Shown here: piece by piece, positions 52,626-60,656 of the stretch
How positions within the stretch are numbered: position 1 is the stretch's first letter
Layout of the letters: each line of letters starts with the position of its first letter
Source of the DNA: G963678445 sp963678445
GTDB taxonomy: Bacteria; Hydrogenedentota; Hydrogenedentia; Hydrogenedentales; G963678445
NCBI GenBank assembly: GCA_963678445.1
Contig: OY782877.1
Location: 1,922,001 to 1,986,000 of the forward strand
Reading direction: 5' to 3'
Length of the DNA stretch: 64,000 nt
Program-made: the position numbers and the translations under genes
Notes under the pieces: model-generated
Database searches by the model: none
What the model saw: the letters and a program-made list of their open reading frames with translations, nothing else
Told to the model about the DNA's origin: nothing

Positions 52626-52716
52626 AAGAAGCATAAATATTGCCTGTGCCGCTGGCCACTTCTCCTCGTTACCAAGTTGTACTTGCTAACGCCCTTATCT
52701 CCGAAGCTTTGCTTCG
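52626..52716. repeat. RPT1 fragment (minus) joined to RPT3 copy 1 (plus)
   Basis: 52626-52659 is an RPT1 fragment in minus orientation (TATTGCCTGTGCCGCTGGCC). 52668-52716 is RPT3, two adjacent small palindromes: GTTACCAAGTTGTACTTG then CTAACGCC, and CCGAAGCTTTGCTTCG. The RPT3 copy at 53785-53833 is its inverse complement at 44 of 49 positions by eye. Confidence 0.8.
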
Positions 52717-52800
52717 TCTTCTAATCTCTTTAAATCCACTCCCGAGGTCGCTTTTGAGGGAGAATACCGGAATAAGCCTATAATTACGTGTATAAACTTT

Positions 52801-52818
52801 ATGTTCCACGTGGAACAT
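52801..52818. promoter_or_regulatory. Candidate parS site 1 (ParB-binding)
   Basis: Perfect palindrome containing TGTTCCACGTGGAACA, close to the bacterial parS consensus TGTTTCACGTGAAACA, 26 bp from the rsmG stop. Confidence 0.8.
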
Positions 52819-52839
52819 AAAGAAAGGGAATATCCCGAA

Positions 52840-52855
52840 TGTTTCACGTGGAACA
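52840..52855. promoter_or_regulatory. Candidate parS site 2 (ParB-binding)
   Basis: TGTTTCACGTGGAACA: one half matches the consensus exactly, the other has one change. It overlaps the 3' end of rsmG. Two sites 22 bp apart argue for genuine partition sites. Confidence 0.8.
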
Positions 52856-53488
52856 TTGAACCCGATAGAGGGAACCGCGACGCAGAGAGGCGTCGGTCCA
52901 TGTATCGGTAAGGGCTTCTATGGTGAATGCAGGGGCTAAATGCGCCGTAGGATCGCCGGATTGGCAGAGGAAGGTGGTTTGCTGGGTTGGAAAAGCGGTC
53001 ATGTAGTCGGTAATGGCGTGGAGTGTCTGGATGGGTTGCTCTACAGCGCGGGCAGTGATGATCGTAGGTAGGGGAATATCGGGAACGGCTTTGGGAAATT
53101 CGCCGTGAATGAGCTGGATGTTTTGTAGCTGTAAAGCGCCAACAACTTTGCGAAGGAAGCCTATCTTCTTTACAGATCGCTCGATCAGGGTAAAAGGAAG
53201 GTCTGGAAAGAGAATTTTGAGGGGAATAGCGGGAAAACCGCCGCCGGAACCTATATCGAGCAGGTGTCCGTCGGTAGGAAGTGTGCTTTTTATAAAAGGG
53301 GCAAGACTGAAAGCGTCGGGAATGTGGATATCTTCTAAATGCTCCAGGTCGCCCCAGGAAACGAGGGAAACGAAGCGGTTCCAGGTGCGTAACAGATCGG
53401 CGTAGCGTTGGAGGGCCTGTTGATGGGTGTCGGTGAAGCTAATATTGCTTTCGCTTAATAAAATGCGGCATGTATTCCAAATGTCCAT
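52844..53488 (-). CDS. rsmG: 16S rRNA (guanine-N7) methyltransferase RsmG (GidB)
   Basis: 214 residues from ATG 53488. SAM-binding motif HLLDIGSGGGFPAIPLKI (about 68-85), then LIERSVKKIGFLRKVV and ITARAVEQP, the RsmG fingerprint. It methylates G527 of 16S rRNA. In many bacteria it sits between mnmG and parAB near the origin. Here neither mnmG nor parA/parB is adjacent, but parS-like sites overlap its 3' end. The start has only a weak ribosome-binding site; the frame is open upstream to 53590. Confidence 0.93.
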   Translation of the reverse strand: MDIWNTCRILLSESNISFTDTHQQALQRYADLLRTWNRFVSLVSWGDLEHLEDIHIPDAFSLAPFIKSTLPTDGHLLDIGSGGGFPAIPLKILFPDLPFTLIERSVKKIGFLRKVVGALQLQNIQLIHGEFPKAVPDIPLPTIITARAVEQPIQTLHAITDYMTAFPTQQTTFLCQSGDPTAHLAPAFTIEALTDTWTDASLRRGSLYRVQCST

Positions 53489-53784
53489 TGAAATCAATCC
53501 TATGGGGTTGATATGTCGGAGGGGAAGGTTATTATGTGATGCAGCCCGGTGGAAGTGTCTATAGAGTACATCGCCGGTGTATTGTAGCAAGATGGGCGTG
53601 GGATTCCCAGTGGATGGAAGGGAACTTCTTTCTTTTTACAAAAAAAGAAAGAAGCAAAGAAAAATGAATAATTGAGTTAGCTTTTCTGTGGTTATCCACG
53701 GTAAGAACCCCATCTTTTGGGTGGGCACTGCCCTCTGAAACTGTCCACTGCTTGCTGGATAGCGGGGATAGAGGAAGATAACTG
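53489..53784. other. Gap upstream of rsmG with an A/T hairpin
   Basis: Holds the hairpin CTTCTTTCTTTTT / AAAAAGAAAGAAG (53625-53654), followed by GCAAAGAAAAATGAATAATT in the reverse orientation of the RPT1 tail. GTGGTTATCCACGG near 53689-53702 is a small palindrome that includes a TTATCCAC core. No gene is seen. Confidence 0.5.
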
Positions 53785-54085
53785 CGAAGTAAAACTTCGG
53801 AGATAACGGCGTTACCAAGTTCAACTTGGTAACGAGTGGGAGCGGTCCAGCGACCGCAAGCAAGAGGTATGGTCCTTGCCGTCCCTTACCACCGCAAAAT
53901 ATAGTCTTTTATGTCAACTTTTCAGATCTCAGTCACTAAACCGGTCCAGCGACCGCAAGCAAGAGGTATGGTCCTTGCCGCCCCTTACCACCGCAAAATA
54001 TAGTCTTTTATGTCAACTTTTCAGATCTCAGTCACTAAACCGGTCCAGCGACCGCAAGCTAGAATTATGGTCCTTGTCGCCTCTT
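53785..54085 (+). repeat. RPT3 copy 2 (minus) joined to a tandem RPT1 array
   Basis: 53785-53833 is RPT3 inverted. RPT1 units then start at 53843, 53942 and 54041 with CGGTCCAGCGACCGCAAGC, an exact 99-bp period over about 2.4 units that are nearly identical. Because 99 is divisible by 3, an open frame of 33-residue repeats arises, which I regard as an artefact. 54090-54117 adds the TTCCCACGG hairpin. Confidence 0.9.
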
Positions 54086-54089
54086 TCTC

Positions 54090-54117
54090 ATTCCCACGGT
54101 CCTCCGTGGGAATGCAT
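54090..54117. repeat. TTCCCACGG hairpin repeat, copy 2
   Basis: Stem ATTCCCACGG / CCGTGGGAAT with loop TCCT; inverse orientation of the copy at 13150-13170, including the flanking GCATAC. The stretch 54118-54492 beyond it holds a CATGAA-type repeat (54186-54218) and an AT-rich segment, with no gene. Confidence 0.65.
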
Positions 54118-54492
54118 ACTGCTTATCTTTCATTTCCGTTCAGGACCGTGGAAAGGAGAACGTGCTAAGTGGTAATTTTTTATAGATCTTCATGTCCTTC
54201 GTGCTCTTCATGGTGAAAAAGTAAAAAAATATGGCGAAATCAGGAGTAATGGTGTTGGATGTATTGTTTTTGTGCTTTGGATGGTTTAATTAGTGTTTTA
54301 AATTAAATTAGTATTATTCATAGTTAAAAATTTGATTTCAGGTTGAAAGTAGTGCTATTTTTCCGGGATTATGCCCTATGTTACTTGTTCGGGAAGGCGT
54401 AAGACTCGTAGTGTATTGTCGGCGTTACGGGGTTGGTGTGTACGGGTCTGTGTTTCTATGGTAAGGTGTGTGACAACGACGGGAGAGGTCGG

Positions 54493-55743
54493 GTGAAATA
54501 TATTGTATTGTTGGGCGATGGTATGGCGGATTGGCCGTTGAAGGAGTATGAAAACCGTACACCGTTGGAGGTGGCGTCTACCCCGGCAATGGATCAGGTT
54601 GTTCAGAGGGGGATATTGGGGCAGTTTTATCCGATTCCGGAGGGTATGGCGGCGGGAAGTGATATTGGTAACTTGTCGGTGTTCGGCTATGCGCCGGGGG
54701 CGTCGTTCCGGGGTAGGGCTCCTATTGAAGCGGCGAAGCAGGGAATTTCGTTGGCGGAGGATGAGGTGGCGTTTCGGTGCAATCTGGTTTCGTTGCAGGA
54801 TGGGGTAATGTCGGATTTTACGGCGGGGCATATTACGACGGAGGAAGCGGCGGAGATTATTCCGGTGTTGAATGAGACGTTGGGGAAGGAATTTCCGGCG
54901 GTGTTTCACACGGGGGTGAGTTACCGGCATTTGACGGTGGTTCGTGCGTCGGAGCGTGCGTCGTTGGAGGAAATGACGGAGTTGGTGTGTACGCCGCCGC
55001 ATGATATTTCGGATAAGCCGTGGCAGCCGCATCTGCCGGGTGGTTTGGGTGCGGGCATGATTGGGGAAATGATTTTACGTTCGCAGGAGGTATTGGCGGA
55101 TCTGCCGGTGAATCAGCGGCGGGTGGCGGAGGGTAAGGCTCCGGCGAATTCGATCTGGTTTTGGGGGCAGGGTAAAGCGCCTGAGATGGAGTCGTATAAG
55201 GATAAGTTTGGGTTGACGGGTGCGGTGGTGTCGGCGGTGGATTTGGTGAAGGGGATTGGTGTGTGTGCAGGATTGGAGGTGCTGGAGGAACCGGGGTGGA
55301 CGGGGTGGATTGATACGGATTATGCGGGGAAGATTGGGGCGGCGTTGGCGGCGTTAGGTAGGCATGATTTTGTGTATGTGCATGTGGAAGCACCGGATGA
55401 AACGGGGCATCAGGGTCGCGCGGATTTGAAGATCCAGGCGATTGAAGATTTTGATCGGCAGGTGGTGGCGCCGGCGTTGGCGTATTTGGAGGAACATCCG
55501 GATACGCGGATTCTGGTAGCGCCGGATCATGTGACGGCGATTGCAACGAAAACGCATGCGGGTGGGCCGGTGCCTTTTGCAGTGTGCGGACAGGGTGTGG
55601 TTTCGAATGGGCAGGAAGTGTATTCGGAGGTTGCGGCGGAGGCGTCTGGCATCGTTATTGAGCAGGGGCATCGTTTGATGCAGCAGATGATAGAGGCAGA
55701 TACGCTTTGCTTTGAAAGTGTGGTAGAAAAAGATAATAAGTAG
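54493..55743 (+). CDS. apgM: COG3635 phosphoglycerate-mutase-family enzyme (ApgM; possible homoserine kinase)
   Basis: 416 residues starting with GTG 54493 (GGGAGAGG upstream). Alkaline-phosphatase-superfamily metal sites: Asp9 in LLGDGMADWP, nucleophile Ser56 in AAGSDIGNLSVFGY, EAPDETGHQGR and APDHVTAIATKTHAGGPVPF. Archaeal-type members are 2,3-bisphosphoglycerate-independent phosphoglycerate mutases; some bacterial members act as alternative homoserine kinases in threonine synthesis. The adjacent citramalate synthase gene, and asd nearby, favour an amino-acid role. The gene is strikingly G-rich on the coding strand. Confidence 0.85.
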   Translation: MKYIVLLGDGMADWPLKEYENRTPLEVASTPAMDQVVQRGILGQFYPIPEGMAAGSDIGNLSVFGYAPGASFRGRAPIEAAKQGISLAEDEVAFRCNLVSLQDGVMSDFTAGHITTEEAAEIIPVLNETLGKEFPAVFHTGVSYRHLTVVRASERASLEEMTELVCTPPHDISDKPWQPHLPGGLGAGMIGEMILRSQEVLADLPVNQRRVAEGKAPANSIWFWGQGKAPEMESYKDKFGLTGAVVSAVDLVKGIGVCAGLEVLEEPGWTGWIDTDYAGKIGAALAALGRHDFVYVHVEAPDETGHQGRADLKIQAIEDFDRQVVAPALAYLEEHPDTRILVAPDHVTAIATKTHAGGPVPFAVCGQGVVSNGQEVYSEVAAEASGIVIEQGHRLMQQMIEADTLCFESVVEKDNK

Positions 55744-55878
55744 AAAAATTTTATTAGATAATAAAAATATCGTATGGATGAATGCGTGCATTGATCCGAA
55801 AAAGCTAGTATACAACTTAAATTTTACGCTCAGGGCTGCTCCTTTGTGGTGTGGTTCTGGTCAGTCAGGAGAAGAGTA

Positions 55879-57489
55879 GTGAAGCCGCGCATTGAAATGT
55901 ATGATACGACGTTGCGTGATGGTGCGCAGGGTCCGGGAGTGAAGTTTTCTTCGGAGGATCAGTTGCAGGTTGTAATGGAACTGGATCGTCTGGGGATTTC
56001 GTATATTGAAGGGGGACAGCCGGGATCGAATCCGAAGGCGGTGGAGTTGTTTGCGCGTGCGAAGGATATGAATTTGAAAACGGCGAAGATGGCGGCCTTT
56101 GGGAGCACGCGTCATCCACGGGCAGCGGTGGAGGAGGATGCGAATATTAAGGCGTTGTTGGCGGCGGATACGGAGGTGGTCACTATTTTTGCAAAGACGT
56201 CGCCGATTCATGCGACTGAGGTGTTGCGGGTAAGCCTGGATGAGAATTTGAAATTGATTGAGGAGTCGGTGGCGTATTTGACCTCGGAAGGGCGGCGGGT
56301 TTTTTTGGATGCGGAGCATTTTTTTGATGGCTACGCGGAAGATCCGGAATATGCACTGGCGGTGTTGGAGCGGGGTGCTGCGGCAGGGAGTGAAATTGCA
56401 GTGTTGTGCGACACGAATGGCGGGTGTGTGCCAAGCCGCATCATGGAGGTGGTGAAGACGGTGCATGAACGGTTCCCTGAGATGCGATTGGGCATTCATA
56501 CGCATAATGATTCGGGCTGTGCGGTGGCGAATGCGGTGGCCGCGGTGGAAATGGGGGCGGTGCAGGTGCAGGGCACGATTAATGGGTATGGTGAGCGCAC
56601 TGGAAATTCGGATTTATGCGCGGTGGCGGCGAATCTTCAATTGAAGCTGGGCTACCCGGTCTTTGAGACGGAGCAGATGGCGCAGTTGACGCGGGTATCG
56701 CATGTAATTGCGGAGTTGGCGAATATGGTGCCGCGAGATCATGCGCCGTATGTGGGACGGGATGCGTTTACCCATAAGGGCGGCATGCATGCGGATGCCG
56801 TGCGAAAATTGAAGGCGAGTTATGAGCATGTCGCGCCGGAGTCGGTGGGTAATCAGACGACGATTGCGGTGAGTGAGATGTCGGGACGGTCGAGTTTGAT
56901 TCAGAAGGCGGCGGAGTTGGGTATTGAGCTGAAGCGGGATATGCCGGAGACGAAGAAGATTTTGATGCGGGTGAAGGAGTTGGAGAATATGGGCTTTGAA
57001 TTTGAAGGCGCGGATGCTTCGCTGGAATTGATCATGCGAAAAGCCATGGATCAGTACCGCAGTTTTTTCCAGATGGTGAGTTTCCATGTGCGGGTGAATC
57101 AGCTGGATTTTGAAGCGCCTGCGGTGAGTGAGGCTACAGTAAAATTGATCTTGCCGGGCGGTGTGTTGCGTCATACGGTGGCGGAGGGGCATGGTCCGGT
57201 GGATGCGATGAACAACGCATTGCGAAAAGCGCTTGGGCAGCAGTATCCGGAATTGGCGGAGGTGCATCTGGAAGATTACAAAGTCCGAATTCTGGATGGC
57301 CAGTTGGCGACGCGTGCACAGACGCGGGTATTGATTGAATCGAGCGATGAAACGTCTTCGTGGAATACAGTCGGGGTATCGGAAAATATAATAACAGCTT
57401 CGTATGAAGCGCTTATTGACAGTATTGAATATAAATTACTTCGTACACGGGGATATCAGAAGGAGGAGGAGGGGTATGAAGCGCCGTAA
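55879..57489 (+). CDS. cimA: (R)-citramalate synthase
   Basis: 536 residues from GTG 55879 (AGGAGAAGAG upstream). The DRE-TIM core begins IEMYDTTLRDGAQGPGVKFS with Arg13-Asp14, and has HTHNDSGCAVANA for metal binding and QGTINGYGERTGN. The C-terminal LeuA_dimer regulatory domain (about 400-520) is present. Length and motifs match the long CimA group rather than LeuA. It condenses pyruvate and acetyl-CoA to citramalate, opening the threonine-independent isoleucine route. Its last 34 bp overlap the convergent TPR gene. Confidence 0.93.
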   Translation: MKPRIEMYDTTLRDGAQGPGVKFSSEDQLQVVMELDRLGISYIEGGQPGSNPKAVELFARAKDMNLKTAKMAAFGSTRHPRAAVEEDANIKALLAADTEVVTIFAKTSPIHATEVLRVSLDENLKLIEESVAYLTSEGRRVFLDAEHFFDGYAEDPEYALAVLERGAAAGSEIAVLCDTNGGCVPSRIMEVVKTVHERFPEMRLGIHTHNDSGCAVANAVAAVEMGAVQVQGTINGYGERTGNSDLCAVAANLQLKLGYPVFETEQMAQLTRVSHVIAELANMVPRDHAPYVGRDAFTHKGGMHADAVRKLKASYEHVAPESVGNQTTIAVSEMSGRSSLIQKAAELGIELKRDMPETKKILMRVKELENMGFEFEGADASLELIMRKAMDQYRSFFQMVSFHVRVNQLDFEAPAVSEATVKLILPGGVLRHTVAEGHGPVDAMNNALRKALGQQYPELAEVHLEDYKVRILDGQLATRAQTRVLIESSDETSSWNTVGVSENIITASYEALIDSIEYKLLRTRGYQKEEEGYEAP

Positions 57490-58307
57490 ATAAGGCGCTT
57501 GAAGTTGGGATCTTCTTGCAAGTAGGCAAGGTCGGGATCTTTTGTAGCGTCACGTCGAAGTACAGGCGCTCGCTTGATGGCTTGTTCCAGGAAAGCGAGC
57601 GCTTCTTTTTTACGTTTTTGCCGGGAATAGAGACAGGCAAGGTTGTAATAGGGCTTTGGGTGTTCGGGCTCGTTTTTGATGGCCATGCGGTAGTGTTTCT
57701 CCGCTTCGTCATAGCGCTCTTCTGAAATGAGCAGGTTGGCGTAGTTATTATGCGCGGCGATGTCGTTGGGGGAGAGCGCTAAAGCGCGCTTCGCTTCTTC
57801 TTCGGCTTTAACCAGATCCCCTTCCAGTCGAAATATGACGGCGAGTGTGTTGTGGGGACGTCCCCAGTTGGGATCAAACTGAATTGCTTTCTGGAGCATA
57901 GCCTTGGCTTCTTCCGTGCGGCCAATGCTGTGTTGACTTAGCAGAACGCCAAGTCCGGCATAGGGCCAACTCCATTGGGGATCGACAGCAATAGCGCGTT
58001 TAAAAAGGGCCTCGGCAGCGTTGATATTATGTTCACGTTGATATTGCACGGCAAGGATGTAATAGCCTTGGGCGTTTTTTATCTGATTACGCTCGACAAG
58101 GGTAGCGGAGGCGCGTACGGCACTTTGAGTGGCAGGCTTCCAGACGGTGGCGTCTTTTTCAAGCAGTGCAATGGTATTTTTAATCTGATCCGCATCGGAT
58201 ACTTTTTGGCTTTGCGTCTGAAGGAAGGTGTAGCGCAGGACACCAATAAGTGCCGTACTGAGCAGGATGAGCGCAGTGATACACCATATGACGGCATGTT
58301 TTCGCAT
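57456..58307 (-). CDS. TPR repeat membrane-anchored protein
   Basis: 283 residues. One N-terminal membrane helix (VIWCITALILLSTALIGVL) is followed by about five tetratricopeptide repeats, for example YYILAVQYQREHNINAAEAL, HNNYANLLISEERYDEAEKH and PYYNLACLYSRQKRKKEALA. TPRs mediate protein-protein contacts; the topology suggests a periplasmic or membrane scaffold. No catalytic motif. The 3' end overlaps cimA convergently by 34 bp, so the two transcripts are mutually antisense there. Confidence 0.88.
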   Translation of the reverse strand: MRKHAVIWCITALILLSTALIGVLRYTFLQTQSQKVSDADQIKNTIALLEKDATVWKPATQSAVRASATLVERNQIKNAQGYYILAVQYQREHNINAAEALFKRAIAVDPQWSWPYAGLGVLLSQHSIGRTEEAKAMLQKAIQFDPNWGRPHNTLAVIFRLEGDLVKAEEEAKRALALSPNDIAAHNNYANLLISEERYDEAEKHYRMAIKNEPEHPKPYYNLACLYSRQKRKKEALAFLEQAIKRAPVLRRDATKDPDLAYLQEDPNFKRLIYGASYPSSSF

Positions 58308-58390
58308 GAGCAGTCTATTTCCAACATTTTTTGGTTTGTAGTAAATGTTTTCCTGTGAAGTATACCGTATTTTAAAAGCGGGATGTATTT

Positions 58391-58432
58391 TAGTGACTAA
58401 AGTGGTCCAGCGACCTCCAGATAAAAGGATAG
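58391..58432 (+). repeat. RPT1 junction fragment
   Basis: TAGTGACTAAAGTGGTCCAG followed by CGACCTCCAG: the end of one RPT1 unit joined to the start of another, as in the tandem array at 53843-54085. Confidence 0.65.
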
Positions 58433-58513
58433 GAGTGGTTTCAGAAAGTTTTTTTGCGTAAGATGGAAGGAATGTTGTAGGGGGTTCAAAATTGTAGGGT
58501 GTATGAATAACGG

Positions 58514-60643
58514 ATGGATCGATTGGGCGAAATAGTACGTCGTTTTTGGCGTAGGGACGCTATTGTCGTGAGTGAGGTGCGGGTGGTAGTGGTGTTGTTT
58601 TTCGTGGCGGCCTGTGCGGGGATGGTCTATAGTGCGACGTGGGGCGGGGAACCGCAATTTTGGCGACATACGACATTCATGCAGGGAATTTCGTGGCTGT
58701 GTGGAGCGGGTTGGGAGAATCCAAAGGTGTCGGAGGTGCCGGGCCTGGAAGCATTTTTGTATGGACATACGGATTGCTTTGATTGTGAGAATATGCCGGA
58801 TGGGGTAACGGTGTTGCCGCGGGATGTCAGCGGGATGACGGTGGAGGAAATAGACACGTACCATCCGCAGCATCTGTTTTTCGGTTTTCTGCCGTGGCAA
58901 CGCTATCATTTGTATTTTGTGTGGACGGTGACGGCGTTGTGGGCTGTTTTTGGTTTGTGTTGGTCGTCGTTGACGCCGTTGGTGGGACTGCTGACGGGGA
59001 TGACGGGTGCGGCGTTGTATGGGGTGTTCCGATTGGGGGTGCGTCGGGGGTTGGCGATTGTAGCAACGCTTTGGGTAGTGTTTTCGCCGCTGCATTTACA
59101 GATGACACCGCATATTCGGGATTATTCGAAAGCGCCCTTTCTTATCCTGATCCTTTTTTTGTTGGGATGTCTGCTGAAGTACCCGATGGCGCGTCGCAGC
59201 TTTTTTGCACTGTCTGCAGTGTGTGGCATAGTGGTGGGAATAGGGGTAGGGTTTCGTACCGATCTGGCAATCGCAGCGCCCGCTTGTGTCGTGGTGCTGT
59301 TGTTTTTTACACCGGGAACGTTGCGGGAAACGTGGGTGCAGCGACTAGGCGCAACGGCAATCTTTTGTGGGGTGTTGTCGGTGACGGGCTTGCCGATCTT
59401 TTTGGAATTGTTTAAAGAGGCAGGGCATTTTTTCCATGTGACCTCACTGGGTTTCTTAAAAGGTTGTGATATGCGCTTGGGTGTTGGAAACCCGTTGTAT
59501 CATTTGGGTGATCCGTTTAATGATTTGTATATAGTCAATGTAGTGCAGGGATTTTCACATCGAGTGACGGGGGAAATGCCGCCGAGCACGCATTGGGATG
59601 TTCAGTATCATGAGGCGACACAGCTTTTCTTTAAGGCTTTTGTGAAGCTTTTTCCAGCTGACATGGTTTTGCGAGCGTATGCGGCGACGTTGCGTGTGGT
59701 GGATGAACTGGCGGTGAATGTACGGCATCCGTATCCGCATGGTATTACGAATTTATTTTTATGTAGATTGTTTGAATGGCGGGCGTTACTGGAACAAAGC
59801 ATTCCGGGAATGGGACGATATCATGTCTTGGCGGCGTTGGCGCTGCTGGCGGGACGGCGTATGCGCTGGGCGTTTGGGATCACGTTTTTGCTTTTCTTTT
59901 TTGCTGGATACACAGCGCTGCAGTTCTACTTGCGCCATGCGTTTCATTTGGAATTCATAGCGGTATGGGCAACGGTCTTTCTGGGGGAATGTGGCTTATG
60001 GGGTATGTCGTCGCTATACAGACGGCATTGTGAAAATCAGGGCTTGTTGTGCGACGCAGCATGGCGATCGTGGTTGGGGAAAGGCGTACTACGAAGTATA
60101 TTATTTTTTTTAATTGTAGGATTGGGTTTAGGGGGAGTACTACAGGGGTTGCGCTGGGTGCAGGATCGACAGGTGACAGCGTTCCTGACGACTTTTGAAC
60201 AAACGCCATTGACACCCGTTGCGGTTACTTCCTCTAAACAGGAAGGGAATAACGAAATCGTATATTCCTTTTCCGATTTTGGAAAAGGGGAGCCGCGTGG
60301 TCCGTTACCAACGCAGTACGAATACTTAGTCGTAGTCGTTGAAAATGGACTGTCTGATGTAACGTTGCATTTTGATTTTGATAAGCAGTGGGAGTGGGAG
60401 TGGTTTAATTTTTCGCGTGATATTTTAGTTTCGGGAAAGGAAGGGGAAGGGATAACCCGTATTTTTTTCCCGGTCTATTTTGGCATGCACGCGCAATTTC
60501 AAGGGGTGTACATTGAGGGGAAGGATGAAGATCGCATTCGCGGATTTTATACCACTGATTTGGATACCGTGCCGATCTGGCCGACACTAGTTTTGCCGGA
60601 GGATTGGCGCGATGCGCCGAAGCATCAGGTGTTAGTGCGTTAA
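58514..60643 (+). CDS. GT-C-like polytopic membrane protein (glycosyltransferase family 39-like, uncertain)
   Basis: 709 residues. About ten to twelve membrane helices occupy residues 20-540. An extended first external loop (about 42-125, acidic and Cys-containing) is followed by a C-terminal soluble beta-rich domain (about 560-709). The general plan resembles GT-C enzymes (ArnT/PMT-like) that use polyprenyl-phosphate sugars. The neighbouring GT2 gene could make such a donor. I do not see a definite catalytic DD/DE motif; the QHLFFGFLPW loop is a candidate region. The ribosome-binding site is weak. Confidence 0.6.
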   Translation: MDRLGEIVRRFWRRDAIVVSEVRVVVVLFFVAACAGMVYSATWGGEPQFWRHTTFMQGISWLCGAGWENPKVSEVPGLEAFLYGHTDCFDCENMPDGVTVLPRDVSGMTVEEIDTYHPQHLFFGFLPWQRYHLYFVWTVTALWAVFGLCWSSLTPLVGLLTGMTGAALYGVFRLGVRRGLAIVATLWVVFSPLHLQMTPHIRDYSKAPFLILILFLLGCLLKYPMARRSFFALSAVCGIVVGIGVGFRTDLAIAAPACVVVLLFFTPGTLRETWVQRLGATAIFCGVLSVTGLPIFLELFKEAGHFFHVTSLGFLKGCDMRLGVGNPLYHLGDPFNDLYIVNVVQGFSHRVTGEMPPSTHWDVQYHEATQLFFKAFVKLFPADMVLRAYAATLRVVDELAVNVRHPYPHGITNLFLCRLFEWRALLEQSIPGMGRYHVLAALALLAGRRMRWAFGITFLLFFFAGYTALQFYLRHAFHLEFIAVWATVFLGECGLWGMSSLYRRHCENQGLLCDAAWRSWLGKGVLRSILFFLIVGLGLGGVLQGLRWVQDRQVTAFLTTFEQTPLTPVAVTSSKQEGNNEIVYSFSDFGKGEPRGPLPTQYEYLVVVVENGLSDVTLHFDFDKQWEWEWFNFSRDILVSGKEGEGITRIFFPVYFGMHAQFQGVYIEGKDEDRIRGFYTTDLDTVPIWPTLVLPEDWRDAPKHQVLVR

Positions 60644-60656
60644 GCAGGCAACCGTC

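Noticed and set aside
52626..54085. Insertion sequence or composite transposon around rsmG
   Set aside because: No transposase, no clear target duplication; kept only as inverted repeats of unknown nature.
53876..54175. Open frame with 33-residue repeats
   Set aside because: Produced by the 99-bp non-coding tandem repeat, whose length is a multiple of three; no ribosome-binding site or protein-like composition.
54857..55546. Pro/Ser/Thr-rich minus-strand frame
   Set aside because: Shadow caused by the extreme G-richness of the phosphomutase-family gene on the other strand.
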